Below are positions 37,786 through 47,869 of a stretch of 64,000 bases of DNA, piece by piece; position 1 is the first letter of the stretch; each line of letters starts with the position of its first letter. Source of the DNA: Cyclobacterium roseum (lineage in GTDB: Bacteria; Bacteroidota; Bacteroidia; Cytophagales; Cyclobacteriaceae); assembly GCF_010119225.1 (NCBI RefSeq), contig NZ_WNKF01000007.1, positions 62,001-126,000 of the forward strand. The letters run 5' to 3'. Under the pieces are notes generated by a model, which saw only the letters and a program-made list of their open reading frames with translations, searched no databases and was not told the origin of the DNA. The translations under genes were made by a program, and so were the position numbers.

Positions 37786-38835
37786 ATGAAAAAATCAATT
37801 AAATATTTAATTCAAGGAGTGGTAATATTCATTTTATTATTTTCCGCAATTCAAACTTATAGTCAGCCTTATCCTAATCCGTATCAATTAGTCGAAAATT
37901 GGGCCAAATTACCTGATGGACGGATAATGGGAGCGGTTGGAAAAGTAACCGTAGATCCTGATGGGGAACATATTTGGGCAGTTATAAGGTGTGATGCTAC
38001 TGATTCTGAAAGATTTGGCAATGAGTGTCTTGATTCAGATCTGGATCCCATTTTTAAGTTTGATCAGGAAGGTAACGTTGTACAAAGTTTTGGAGGGGGT
38101 ATGTTCATATGGCCACATGGACTTGATGTGGATAAGGATGGGAATGTTTGGGTGACAGAATCTGTGTCTGATAATCGCATCCCAGAAGGTGACATTCGCG
38201 GTCATCAGGTTTTTAAATTCAGTCCGGAAGGTGAAGTAATGATGGTACTTGGAAAACCCGGTGTGGCAGGAATAGGTGATTACGAATTTAATGCTCCATC
38301 GGATGTAGCAATTGCTGACAACGGAGATATTTTTATTGCCGATGGTCATAGCCACAACACAAACAATAGGGTGATGAAATACTCGAAGGATGGAAAATTC
38401 TTAAAATCCTGGGGAAAAACAGGTTATGGGCCAGGCGAGTTCAGGTCTTTGCATGCACTGGATATTGATAAAAGAGGTAGATTATTTGTAGCCGACAGAG
38501 GGAATAGGCGGTTGCAGATTTTCGACCAGGAGGGAAACTTTATGGCCCAATGGACACAGTTTGGCATGCCGAGTGGATTATGCTTTGATGAAAACGACAA
38601 TATTTATGTATCTGATTCAGAATCAGATAACGTTCAAAATCCTGGATGGGAAATGGGAATTCGTATAGGTGATGCGTATTTGGGATGGGTGAACTATTTC
38701 ATAAAATTGCAGACAGGAGATCCTAACAATACCAGAACAAACGGTGCTGAATTTGTAGCAGTTGATAAATATGGTAATATATACGGGGGGGAGCCCGGAC
38801 CACGTAAATTACAAAAATATGTGCGGGTTAGGTGA
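37786..38835 (+). CDS. NHL-repeat beta-propeller, exported
   Basis: 349 residues from ATG 37786 (MKKSIKYLIQGVVIF; the frame is open from 37666). Signal peptide about 1-28 ending TYSQ. At least five NHL-type units: WPHGLDVDKDGNVWVTE, APSDVAIADNGDIFIAD, LHALDIDKRGRLFVADRGN, GLCFDENDNIYVSD and FVAVDKYGNIYGGEPG. A six-bladed propeller of this size resembles peptidyl-amidating-lyase-like and glycan-locus proteins; enzymatic residues cannot be assigned. It closes the operon-like run begun by susC at 28864. Confidence 0.85.
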   Translation: MKKSIKYLIQGVVIFILLFSAIQTYSQPYPNPYQLVENWAKLPDGRIMGAVGKVTVDPDGEHIWAVIRCDATDSERFGNECLDSDLDPIFKFDQEGNVVQSFGGGMFIWPHGLDVDKDGNVWVTESVSDNRIPEGDIRGHQVFKFSPEGEVMMVLGKPGVAGIGDYEFNAPSDVAIADNGDIFIADGHSHNTNNRVMKYSKDGKFLKSWGKTGYGPGEFRSLHALDIDKRGRLFVADRGNRRLQIFDQEGNFMAQWTQFGMPSGLCFDENDNIYVSDSESDNVQNPGWEMGIRIGDAYLGWVNYFIKLQTGDPNNTRTNGAEFVAVDKYGNIYGGEPGPRKLQKYVRVR

Positions 38836-39011
38836 TAAAAATTTTGTTAGCCTAAGCTCGATTAATAAATTCTATGAAATCCGATAATTCAGAGCTATTC
38901 CAGATATAAACCTTATAAATCATGAATCAAATTTGAATAATTTAAAATAAATCGCTTGATATCGTAAATTAAGGGAGGTAAAATTTCCCCTTTAGTTTAA
39001 TACGTCTAATC

Positions 39012-39302
39012 ATGAAAAGGTCTAATGCCGTGTTCGCCCTTTTATTGGTGCTATGTGCGGCAACTAGCGGTGTCTCGTCTACCACAAATAAAGCAGCTCC
39101 TCCCAATTTTATCTTTATCCTCACCGATGACCAGGGTTGGAGAAGCACCTCCATCGGCATGGACGACCGGTTTGCCGAATCCAAAAGCGATTTTTTTGAA
39201 ACGCCGTCCATCGACCGCCTGTCAAGGGAAGGGATACGCTTTACCAATGCCTATGCGCCTGCTGCTATTTGCTCTCCCACCCGAAGAAGCATCCTGTTTG
39301 GT
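39012..39302 (+). pseudogene. Truncated sulfatase (N-terminal fragment only)
   Basis: Signal peptide, FIFILTDDQGW and the formylglycine motif CSPTRRSILFG are intact, then homology stops abruptly near 39302. The frame continues to 39452 with unrelated residues (LADIVNSLQVAVGHG...), so the whole ORF is 146 residues against about 450-500 for the family. All of the catalytic domain after the nucleophile is missing. The gene was cut by an insertion or deletion at about 39300. Confidence 0.85.
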
Positions 39303-39760
39303 TTGGCGGATATCGTAAATTCGCTTCAGGTTGCCGTTGGGCACGGTACACTTTCGGGTAGTGGCTGTTTTGTCGTCGGTGTTTGTACCCAATCTGGTGA
39401 TTACTTTTTGTGTGTTTCCAATTTCTTACGATTTCACTCTAGCAGCTTTTGATGCCGTTGTGTTTTAACTGATGCCATTTTTTGGTTTCTCATTTCTTAA
39501 ATCAATTTCCAAGGTAAATAAGGGCAAGGAAGGCATCATCACTTGACAGCGCATAACGAAGAGGTGAGTTCAGAAACTTGAATTTTCAAAATTTTAAGGT
39601 TTAATCTGGCAAATTCTAACCTATTTACTTTGATTTTACCTTAATATTTATGATCCTGTAAGTGGAAACCTTATTTACCAGGTTTTTAAATCCAGGAAAT
39701 AATATTTGGCTTAAAAAATAAAAGGATAATCGATTAAGCATCAGCTCATTTAATTAAATT
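39303..39760. other. Sequence of unknown origin after the truncated sulfatase
   Basis: 458 bases. On the minus strand a broken reading frame (roughly MASVKTQRHQKLLE, stop, NRKKLETHKK, then frame change to VITRLGT...TVPNGNLKRIYDIR) spans about 39480-39305. It has the look of a decayed gene, perhaps from a mobile element, but I recognise no family. The rest leads to the Gfo/Idh/MocA gene and is A/T-rich without named elements. Confidence 0.35.
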
Positions 39761-41116
39761 ATGATGAATACAAATAGAAGAACGTTTCTAAAATCAGCTT
39801 CAACAGCCAGTTTAGGAGCATTATTTATTCCTAATTTTATCGAACGTCCGCCAAGTACAAAATTGCGTTTTGCAATGATTGGCGTTGGAGCCAGGGGTCG
39901 TGCGAGTTGGAGCCAGGTTGCCGTAGAGGATATTGTGGCCATGTGCGATGTTGACGACAGAATGACTGAAAATGCCTACAAAACAGTGCCTAAAGCTAAA
40001 AAGTACAAAGATTTCAGGCGGATGTTCGACGAAATGGCCAACGAAATTGATGCGGTTATGATTGCTACGCCTGACCACACCCATTTCGCTGCGGCAATGG
40101 CTGCCATGCAACTTGGGAAACATGTATTGGTCGAAAAACCACTGGTGCATAATATTTGGCAATGCCGTACCATGAAAAAAGCAGCAAAACATTATGGCAT
40201 TGTTTCGCAAATGGCAAATCAAGGGCATACAACCCATGGAATCAGATTGGTAAAAGAATGGTATGATGCGGGTGTTCTTGGAGAGGTTAAAGAAGTAATT
40301 AGATGGGGAGGCCCAACAACTTTTAGTCCGGATGGATATTTTTCGAAGCCTGAAGCCTTTCCTTTTCCAGCACATGAAGTACCTAAAGGCTTAGATTGGG
40401 ATTTATGGAAAGGTCCCGCAGCTGATCGTCCTTTTAATAATGAATATGCACCTAAGTCATGGAGAACTTTTTACGATTTTGGTAGCGGAGCAATGGCCGA
40501 CTGGTGTTGCCATACCTTAGATGCTCCTTTCTGGTCACTGGATCTTGGAATGCCACATACCGTAGATGCGGTGGTACCAAACCCTGAAGTTCCTGATCAT
40601 AGTATGATTGCACAGGAATCAACGATAACCTGGCAATTTGGAGCTCGCGGTAATAAACCACCTGTTACTATGAAATGGATTGAAGGCATGGGCAAACCGG
40701 AATTAAAGGAGGAGTATGGGCTCGAAGAAATGCCGGATAATGGGATGATTATGATTGGTTCGAAGAAGACACTTTATCATGGTGGTCGTCCAAACAATCC
40801 CAGGTTACTTGTCCCTGAAGAAGAATGGATCGATTTCCAAAAGAATAAACCAGCAGAAACCATTCCGAGAGTGGAAGAAGAAAAACCAGTACAAGAATGG
40901 GTGGCTGCCATTAAAAACGACACCTTACCCGGCTCAAACTTCGATTATGGTGCAGACTTAACCGAAATGGGACTTGTAGGTGTACTCGCTCAACGTTTTG
41001 GCGGAACCATTAAATACGACGAAAAAAACATGAAGGCCATTGGTCGTCCTGAGCTAGATGCATACATTAAAGAGCCTGTTCGCGAAGGATGGTCTTACGG
41101 AGAAGACCTTTGGTAG
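39761..41116 (+). CDS. Gfo/Idh/MocA oxidoreductase, Tat-exported
   Basis: 451 residues (ATG at 39761 or next codon 39764). Twin-arginine signal RRTFLKSAS. The nucleotide-binding fold shows FAMIGVGARGRASW (37-50) and the catalytic-type EKP motif (E125-K126-P127, LVEKPLVHN), unlike the GH109-like enzyme at 23858. C-terminal part contains WDLWKGPAADRPFN and DFGSGAMADWCCHTLDAPFW. A periplasmic NAD(P)-dependent sugar dehydrogenase or deoxygenated-sugar enzyme; substrate unknown. Confidence 0.85.
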   Translation: MMNTNRRTFLKSASTASLGALFIPNFIERPPSTKLRFAMIGVGARGRASWSQVAVEDIVAMCDVDDRMTENAYKTVPKAKKYKDFRRMFDEMANEIDAVMIATPDHTHFAAAMAAMQLGKHVLVEKPLVHNIWQCRTMKKAAKHYGIVSQMANQGHTTHGIRLVKEWYDAGVLGEVKEVIRWGGPTTFSPDGYFSKPEAFPFPAHEVPKGLDWDLWKGPAADRPFNNEYAPKSWRTFYDFGSGAMADWCCHTLDAPFWSLDLGMPHTVDAVVPNPEVPDHSMIAQESTITWQFGARGNKPPVTMKWIEGMGKPELKEEYGLEEMPDNGMIMIGSKKTLYHGGRPNNPRLLVPEEEWIDFQKNKPAETIPRVEEEKPVQEWVAAIKNDTLPGSNFDYGADLTEMGLVGVLAQRFGGTIKYDEKNMKAIGRPELDAYIKEPVREGWSYGEDLW

Positions 41117-41299
41117 AATGGACAGGATTTTATTGAAAATATATGGGTGAAAGGATTGAATTCAATTCTCCTGAAAAAATTCAGGTTTTATGCCATTCCA
41201 GCTCCTAAAAATCCCCCGAATATTCTACCATCCGTTCATTTACTTTTTTGAGCACAGAAATAGTGGAAACACATTAAAAGTAATTGAACGTACAAATCG

Positions 41300-41463
41300 C
41301 CCAATTTAACTCCTTTAATTGTTTTAAGTACTGATTTAATGGGTAGAAAATTTAAACTTTTTGTCATGCCTGGGCTAACATATAACACAGGATGGGTAAA
41401 ATATTGGATACTAAAACTAAAATATCCTGGTAATTTTATTTATTGACACAAAACCCCACTGTA
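41300..41463 (+). promoter_or_regulatory. Conserved leader of SusC 2
   Basis: From about 41306 the sequence is some 80% identical (by eye) to 60831-60991, upstream of the third susC. Shared words include AATTTAAACTTTTTGTCATG and ACACAGGATGGGTAA, then GGATACT. Similarity reaches almost to the ATG, so it includes promoter and 5' leader. Bases 41117-41299, between the oxidoreductase gene and this leader, show nothing I can name. Confidence 0.6.
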
Positions 41464-44400
41464 ATGAAAATAAATACTTATTTCAGCAGGAAGAAAATTG
41501 ATTTTTGTTTCTATCTGAAAAAGATAAGTCAAAAAAGGATACCTGCTAGAAAGGTGATTTACGGATATTGTTTGTCCCTGCTCTTTATTGGTCAACTTTC
41601 CGCTTCTGGCTTATCTATTAACAATGGAGGAACGAATGATCCTTCCAACAACATCAGTCCACATTTCATAAACTCATCCGGTTCTGGGGAGGCCCCGACG
41701 GCCTTAAATGTAGACATTGAAATCTCCGGAACCGTAACCGATGAAAGCGGAGCGCCTTTACCCGGAGCCTCGATTACCGTGCTTGGCACCAGCTCGGGTA
41801 CTGTCACGGATATAGATGGTAACTATTCCATTACCGTCCCGGACGAAGCAAGCCTGGTGTTCTCTTACATTGGCTATGAATCAAAAACCGTAGCAGTAGG
41901 CACCCAAACCACCCTTAATATTACCCTGTTACAGGACGCCTCCTCTTTGGAGGAAGTGGTGGTTGTAGGGTATGGAACGGTCAAAAAAAGTGACCTTACG
42001 GGGTCTGTCAGTTCCATTCAGGCGGATAAATTGAATACGGATTCCCAGTCATCGGTAGAGCAGATCATTCAGGGAAGGCTTCCAGGTGTTCAGGTCACTC
42101 AGGCAAGTGCCCGACCAGGTGGAAATTTTTCCATTAGAATAAGAGGGTCTAATTCCATAACCGCAGGAAATGAACCGCTATATGTAATTGATGGACTTCC
42201 CGGGGCCAATCCGGAAAATTCCTTAAATCCATCTGATATAAAATCCATAGAAGTGTTAAAGGATGCCTCTGCTACCTCCATTTATGGAGCAAGAGGGTCA
42301 AACGGAGTGGTATTGATAACCACCAAAAATGGAAAGCAAAATAGTCCTTTAACGATAAGTTATAATGCCACGACCAGCATTCAATCTGCTACGAAAACAT
42401 TAGATATGATGAATGCCCAACAATACATGTCATTTTACAATGACGTGTACAGTGATAGGGGCCTGGAACCGATTTTTAGTCAAAATGACTTCACTTCCAT
42501 AGGGGCAGGTACCAATTGGCAAGGTGAGATTTTCCGTTCCGCACCCATTCAGGAACACCGTCTTTCTTTTTCGGGAGGCTCTGAAGATACCCAGTATTAC
42601 TTGTCCTTAAATGCATTTGACCAAGACGGCATCGTAATAAGTTCAGGTTTTAAACGATTTTCCGGCCGCATAAATTTAACTCATTCTGTGGGTGATAAGT
42701 TAAAGGTAGGGATCAATTTCAATAATAGCTATGTCAAAGAGGATCAAGTGCCACTTGGTCTTGGCGTAAACGCAACCGCCGGGGTGATTGCGGCGGCATT
42801 GCAATTACCACCAACAGAACCGATATTCAATAGCGATGGAACCTATTCAACCAGCCTGCAGGATTTGAGCAATCCGGTGGCCCAGGCACGAACGATGGAT
42901 CGATTTGAGAGAAGAACCCGACTGTTTGGGAATGGATTTTTGGAATATGAGGTCATCCCTGACCTGAAGGCAAAACTAAACTTTGGTTTGGATCAGGGCA
43001 TTGCGAGAAGTGATAGTTTCGATGATGTCGTGACTCAAATTGGACTTTTGAGACAAGGTCAGGCTACGCAAAACTTGAGAGAAAACAATAGTTATGTTTA
43101 TGAATTCACATTGGATTACAATAAGATATTTAGTGGTCAGCACAAATTAAATTTGCTTGGTGGTTATTCCTATCAGGAATTCATGAATTTAGGGTTTAAT
43201 GCAAGTGCCATGGATTTTCCAACCACCTCCTTTGGGCCCAATAATTTAGGGTCCGGAGATCCATTACTGTATGAAGTAGGGTCATTTAAAGGGAAAAACA
43301 ATATTGTTTCAGGTTTTGGCAGGGTAAACTATTCCTATGATGAACGTTTTTTGATGACGGCATCATTTAGAGCGGATGGGTCTTCCAGATTTGGTGCGAA
43401 CAACAAGTTTGCCTACTTCCCATCAGGAGCCCTTGCGTGGAACCTATCCAATGAGGCTTTCTTCCCAGAGGATGGTTTTGTTTCCGATTTTAAATTAAGG
43501 ACTAGTTTTGGGGTGAGCGGAAACCAGGAAATTGATAATGGAAGATCGCTTGTTCTTTTGGGGTCCGGACCAATCTCCGTTTTTAATGGGGATGAATTTC
43601 AATCTATTGCGCCTACCCAATTGGCAAATCCCGATCTAAAATGGGAAACAACGGAATCCTTTAACCTGGGAATCGATTTGGCGATGCTTTCCGGAAGAAT
43701 ATCCGGTTCAGTGGAATACTTTCAGAACAATACCAGGGACCTGTTATTGCTCTTACCCATTCCTACCACTACCGGTTTTGGTAATTCTTTGCAAAATGTA
43801 GGGGATACCAGAAATAGTGGTTTTGAACTTTCACTATCGTCAAGGAACTTCGTCGGTAATTTTTCGTGGATTACGGATTTAAATATGGCCACCGTGAAGA
43901 ATGAGGTTACTAATCTTGGTCAGCTGCCCAGGATTCTTCAGGGCGGTACCCGGTTCATGCAAGACTATACGATTTTGGAAGTGGGCCAGCCTGTCAATGC
44001 ATATTATGGTCACGTGTTCGATGGGGTTATCCAGTCTGCAGAGGAGTTGGCCAATTCACCTTCTCAGACAAATGGTGCTGTGGGCAGTAGAAAATTCAGG
44101 GATTTAAATGGCGATGATGTGATTAACGATCAGGATAGAACCATATTGGGGGACCCTTTTCCTGATTTTACCCTGGGACTAAATAACACCTTATCCTATA
44201 AAGGTTTCTCACTGGAGGTGTTTTTAGAAGGTAAATTTGGTTTTCAATTGGCAAACTTCACTAAAATCGATTCAGAAAACCCAATTGACGATTTAAGGAA
44301 CAGGCAAACCTATGTGTTGGATAGGTGGACCCCTGATAACCCAACGAATGAACAACCCTCTTTTGTTAACCCTTCCCGGACCTATGATTTCAATAGCAGG

Positions 44401-44646
44401 GTAGTAGAAGAAGCTTCTTTTGTAAGGTTAAGAAGCGCCAGGATAGCCTACGCCTTTCCAAATTTAACTATTAAGGGTATTTCATCATTGCTTTTGTTTG
44501 CCTCAGGGCAAAACTTGGTCACTTGGACCAATTATAGTGGTTACAACCCAGATATCAACTCTTTGGGAACTTCGAATTTAAGGATTGATTATAGTGCCTA
44601 CCCACTTGCCAGAACATATGCAATCGGAATTAATGTAAATTTTTGA
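41464..44646 (+). CDS. SusC/RagA-type TonB-dependent transporter
   Basis: 1060 residues from ATG 41464 (the TTG at 41443 is not needed). No STN domain, so it is not signalled through FecR. An unusually long basic N-region (about 45 residues before the hydrophobic segment GYCLSLLFIGQLSASG) precedes the carboxypeptidase-D regulatory-like domain (ISGTVTDESGAPLPGASITV), the TonB box LEEVVVVGYGTVKK, the plug with IRGSNSITAGNEPLYVIDG and ASATSIYGARGSNGVV, and a barrel ending YAIGINVNF. SusD starts four bases after its stop codon. Confidence 0.95.
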   Translation: MKINTYFSRKKIDFCFYLKKISQKRIPARKVIYGYCLSLLFIGQLSASGLSINNGGTNDPSNNISPHFINSSGSGEAPTALNVDIEISGTVTDESGAPLPGASITVLGTSSGTVTDIDGNYSITVPDEASLVFSYIGYESKTVAVGTQTTLNITLLQDASSLEEVVVVGYGTVKKSDLTGSVSSIQADKLNTDSQSSVEQIIQGRLPGVQVTQASARPGGNFSIRIRGSNSITAGNEPLYVIDGLPGANPENSLNPSDIKSIEVLKDASATSIYGARGSNGVVLITTKNGKQNSPLTISYNATTSIQSATKTLDMMNAQQYMSFYNDVYSDRGLEPIFSQNDFTSIGAGTNWQGEIFRSAPIQEHRLSFSGGSEDTQYYLSLNAFDQDGIVISSGFKRFSGRINLTHSVGDKLKVGINFNNSYVKEDQVPLGLGVNATAGVIAAALQLPPTEPIFNSDGTYSTSLQDLSNPVAQARTMDRFERRTRLFGNGFLEYEVIPDLKAKLNFGLDQGIARSDSFDDVVTQIGLLRQGQATQNLRENNSYVYEFTLDYNKIFSGQHKLNLLGGYSYQEFMNLGFNASAMDFPTTSFGPNNLGSGDPLLYEVGSFKGKNNIVSGFGRVNYSYDERFLMTASFRADGSSRFGANNKFAYFPSGALAWNLSNEAFFPEDGFVSDFKLRTSFGVSGNQEIDNGRSLVLLGSGPISVFNGDEFQSIAPTQLANPDLKWETTESFNLGIDLAMLSGRISGSVEYFQNNTRDLLLLLPIPTTTGFGNSLQNVGDTRNSGFELSLSSRNFVGNFSWITDLNMATVKNEVTNLGQLPRILQGGTRFMQDYTILEVGQPVNAYYGHVFDGVIQSAEELANSPSQTNGAVGSRKFRDLNGDDVINDQDRTILGDPFPDFTLGLNNTLSYKGFSLEVFLEGKFGFQLANFTKIDSENPIDDLRNRQTYVLDRWTPDNPTNEQPSFVNPSRTYDFNSRVVEEASFVRLRSARIAYAFPNLTIKGISSLLLFASGQNLVTWTNYSGYNPDINSLGTSNLRIDYSAYPLARTYAIGINVNF

Positions 44647-44650
44647 AAAT

Positions 44651-46096
44651 ATGAAAAAGATAAAATCACTTATTTGGTTGGCAATGATTTGTTCAGTGAT
44701 CATTTCATGCGAAGACCTATTGGAAGAAGAAACCTTTACCGTATTAAGTCCCAATGATTTTTTCAACACAGGAGATGATCTTGATGTCGTTCTTAATTCG
44801 GTGTATGGTGAAATAAGGTATAGCGATATAAAGCGAGACGGGGTAACGCTGCAGGAAGTAAATACGGATATTGCCTTGGAACGTGGCGGTGGGATATTTA
44901 CCTTCAACGAACCCATTGAAGAGTTCACCTGGACAAGCTCGCACCAATGGATCAGAAATATGTGGGAACGCCGTTACCGTACGATCTTCAGGACAAACGT
45001 TGTCCTGGATAATGCGGAAGCTATTGAAATGAATGAAGATAGAAAAAGGGAAACCATTGCGGAGGCCAGGTTTTTGAGGGCATTCAACTATTATCTTTTG
45101 TATGATCTATTTGGACCTGTTCCCCTAATTACCGATAGCCAAACAACGGTAACGGATCGTCCGGCAAGGGCTTCTGAAGAAGAAATAACGTCATTCATTG
45201 CAGATGAATTCATAGCTGCGGCGGATGCATTGCCTTTGGAACCAAGGAATGCTGAATACGGGCGTGCCACCAAGGGGGCTGCGCTTGGAGCCTTGACCAA
45301 GTTTTATATGATGACCAAAAATTGGCCTGAGGCGGCATCTGCTGCTAAAGAGGTGATGGACCTTGGGGAATATGATTTGTTTACCCAAGGGGATAGAACG
45401 GAGTTGTTCAGCCCCGAAAACCAAAGAGACAACGAATTCATCTTTGTGGCCGTTATGTCAGATAATCCGGATGATAATACCGGTGATGGCTGGCTAAGCC
45501 ATGTCGTTCCCAGAGGCTATCAATGGCAATATCCTCCTCGTGCCATATTTGCTGCCGAGTATAAGATTTGGTCTGCTTTTCTAGAACTTTTTGAGCCTGA
45601 AGATGAAAGGTTAAACGCATTTTTATTTGAGTTTGTCAACGCCCAAGGTGAGACAATTGTTTTAGGTAAGGATAATGCACGAAGTATGAAATTCCCTGAA
45701 TATCCGAGTCAGGGGATAAGCCGTTCGTCTGATGATTTTCCTTTTATCAGGTATGCAGATATCCTGCTTTCCAGATCGGAGGCTTTGAACGAAATCAATG
45801 GCCCAAATCAAGAATCGGTAGATTTGTTGAATAGTATAAGGGAGGCTGCAGGCGTTTCCACTTTATCCGTAAACGATTTTCCAGGCAAGGAAGATTTTAG
45901 GAGTTTTATATTAGACGAAAGAGGCAGGGAATTCCATACAGAGGCATTACGAAGGCAAGATCTGATACGCCACGGTAAATTTATCGAAATGGCAAATGAA
46001 CGTGGTAAAACCGCTATGGACCATCAGGTAAGGTATCCTATTCCACAAACTGAAATTGAACGAAATCCAAATTTAACTCAAAATGAAGGATATTAG
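44651..46096 (+). CDS. SusD/RagB-family lipoprotein
   Basis: 481 residues. Lipobox VIISC (Cys 20). Typical SusD blocks: RETIAEARFLRAFNYYLLYDLFGPVPLI, FIRYADILLSRSEALNEI and a final DERGREFHTEALRRQDLIRHGKF, ending in the characteristic PIPQTEIERNPNLTQNEGY-type tail. It pairs with the SusC at 41464. Two sulfatase genes follow, which suggests that this pair takes up a sulfated glycan. Confidence 0.95.
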   Translation: MKKIKSLIWLAMICSVIISCEDLLEEETFTVLSPNDFFNTGDDLDVVLNSVYGEIRYSDIKRDGVTLQEVNTDIALERGGGIFTFNEPIEEFTWTSSHQWIRNMWERRYRTIFRTNVVLDNAEAIEMNEDRKRETIAEARFLRAFNYYLLYDLFGPVPLITDSQTTVTDRPARASEEEITSFIADEFIAAADALPLEPRNAEYGRATKGAALGALTKFYMMTKNWPEAASAAKEVMDLGEYDLFTQGDRTELFSPENQRDNEFIFVAVMSDNPDDNTGDGWLSHVVPRGYQWQYPPRAIFAAEYKIWSAFLELFEPEDERLNAFLFEFVNAQGETIVLGKDNARSMKFPEYPSQGISRSSDDFPFIRYADILLSRSEALNEINGPNQESVDLLNSIREAAGVSTLSVNDFPGKEDFRSFILDERGREFHTEALRRQDLIRHGKFIEMANERGKTAMDHQVRYPIPQTEIERNPNLTQNEGY

Positions 46097-46228
46097 ATCA
46101 ACTTGTTTTAAATTACCTGACCCTTTTCCTTTTTGTTTTTTGGAAATTTAAACGGTAAAAGGGCCCATTTGAACGTTTAATAGCCTTTGCATCTAGTTGG
46201 AATCGATAATAAACCTAATTTAAAGTGA

Positions 46229-47854
46229 ATGAAGAGGAATAGTATAATCGTTGGTGTTCTTTTAGGCAGCCTACTGGCGACGTCTTGCAATACGGAAGAG
46301 AAGGATAAAACCTCCCTGCCCAATATCGTTTTTATCATGAGCGATGACCACGCCTATCAGGCCATCAGTGCCTACGGTCATGGATTAAATGAAACGCCCC
46401 AAATTGACCGGTTGGCTAAGGAAGGGGCGATTTTTACCCGGGCCACGGTTACCAATTCCATTTGTGCCCCCAGCCGCGCGGTAGTTTTGACGGGAAAACA
46501 CAGCTTTCTCAATGGAAAGGTGGACAATGTCCAACCCTTTGACTGGGACCAGAATAACTTTGCCAAGATGCTTCAAAAAGCGGGGTACCATACCGCCATG
46601 ATAGGCAAAATCCACCTGGATGGCCTGCCACAGGGGTTTGACCATTCCATGGTATTGCCCGGGCAGGGACATTATTATAACCCTGATTTTCTGGTGAATG
46701 GAGAAAGGAAGCGTTTTGAAGGGTATGTTACCGAACTCACCACCCAATTTGCCTTGGATTGGCTAAAAGAGGGGAGGGATAAGGACAAGCCCTTTCTGAT
46801 GATTTATAACCAAAAGGCCCCCCACCGAAATTGGAAACCGGCACCAAAATACCTGACCCTGTACGACGATAAAACCTTCACACCACCGGCTACTTATTTT
46901 GACGACGAAACCAACTACGAAGGTAGGTGGACGGCTGCCAAGACCCAGGAAATGGAAATTGACGGTCATGCCAGGTGGGGCCATGACTTTAAATTTGAGG
47001 TGGACCCGGAAGGAAATGAAACGGGTTTTTCCAAAGAACTGGAGCGATTTAATGAGGAACAACTGTCCCAATGGAGGGAGGCTTACAACCCAAAGAACCA
47101 GGCCTTTATAGATGCTTATCCTCAGGCCGAAGGTGTTGCCTTTCAGGATAAGGAAAAGGAAAGAGAAATCGGAGTTTGGAAATTCAACAGGTACATCAAG
47201 GATTACCTGAGAACCATCAAATCCGTGGACGATGGGGTGGGAGAGGTATTGGACTACCTGGAAGAAAATGGGCTGGCAGAGAACACCATCGTGATTTACA
47301 CCTCCGACCAGGGATTTTACCTGGGAGAGCATGGCTGGTTTGACAAAAGGTTTATGTACGAGCAATCTTTCCGTACCCCCTTATTGATCCGATACCCTAA
47401 AGAAATTAAGCCGGGGACTGAGATCGATAAACTGGTCCAAAACCTGGATTTTGCGCCTACCCTGCTAGATTATGCCGGGGTGGAGGCTGCCCCGGAAATG
47501 CAGGGGGATTCCTTCAGAGGCTTGGTAAGCGGCCAATCCGATGAATGGCGGGATGCGGTATATTATACCTATTACGAATACCCCTCCGTCCACATGGTTA
47601 AGCGGCACTATGGCGTGGCCACGGAAAGGTATAAACTGATGCATTTTTATTATGACATCGATGAATGGGAAATGTATGACCTGGAAAAGGATCCCCAAGA
47701 AATGAACAATGTCTATGATGATCCTGCTTATGCAGAAATGAGGGAAGAACTGCACCAAAAATTGGAGGATCTTCGGAAGGAGTATGGGGACTCTGATGAA
47801 ATGAATCAAAAATACCTGGATGCTTATTTGGAATATAGAAACAACAGGCAATAG
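46229..47854 (+). CDS. Sulfatase lipoprotein (type I)
   Basis: 541 residues. Lipobox LATSC (Cys 20). SDD metal site, formylglycine motif CAPSR with C79 (TNSICAPSRAVVLTGK), GKIHLDG and TSDQGFYLGEHGWFDKR. The last motif and length fit the N-acetylglucosamine/heparan-type and choline-type sulfatase branch. It is 15 bases before the next sulfatase and clearly co-transcribed with it, probably with SusCD at 41464. Confidence 0.93.
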   Translation: MKRNSIIVGVLLGSLLATSCNTEEKDKTSLPNIVFIMSDDHAYQAISAYGHGLNETPQIDRLAKEGAIFTRATVTNSICAPSRAVVLTGKHSFLNGKVDNVQPFDWDQNNFAKMLQKAGYHTAMIGKIHLDGLPQGFDHSMVLPGQGHYYNPDFLVNGERKRFEGYVTELTTQFALDWLKEGRDKDKPFLMIYNQKAPHRNWKPAPKYLTLYDDKTFTPPATYFDDETNYEGRWTAAKTQEMEIDGHARWGHDFKFEVDPEGNETGFSKELERFNEEQLSQWREAYNPKNQAFIDAYPQAEGVAFQDKEKEREIGVWKFNRYIKDYLRTIKSVDDGVGEVLDYLEENGLAENTIVIYTSDQGFYLGEHGWFDKRFMYEQSFRTPLLIRYPKEIKPGTEIDKLVQNLDFAPTLLDYAGVEAAPEMQGDSFRGLVSGQSDEWRDAVYYTYYEYPSVHMVKRHYGVATERYKLMHFYYDIDEWEMYDLEKDPQEMNNVYDDPAYAEMREELHQKLEDLRKEYGDSDEMNQKYLDAYLEYRNNRQ

Positions 47855-47869
47855 GTTAATTAAAGGAAA

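Noticed and set aside
46763-47365. 200-residue minus-strand frame opposite the sulfatase at 46229
   Set aside because: Sulfatase motifs are on the plus strand; the antisense frame has low complexity and no family.
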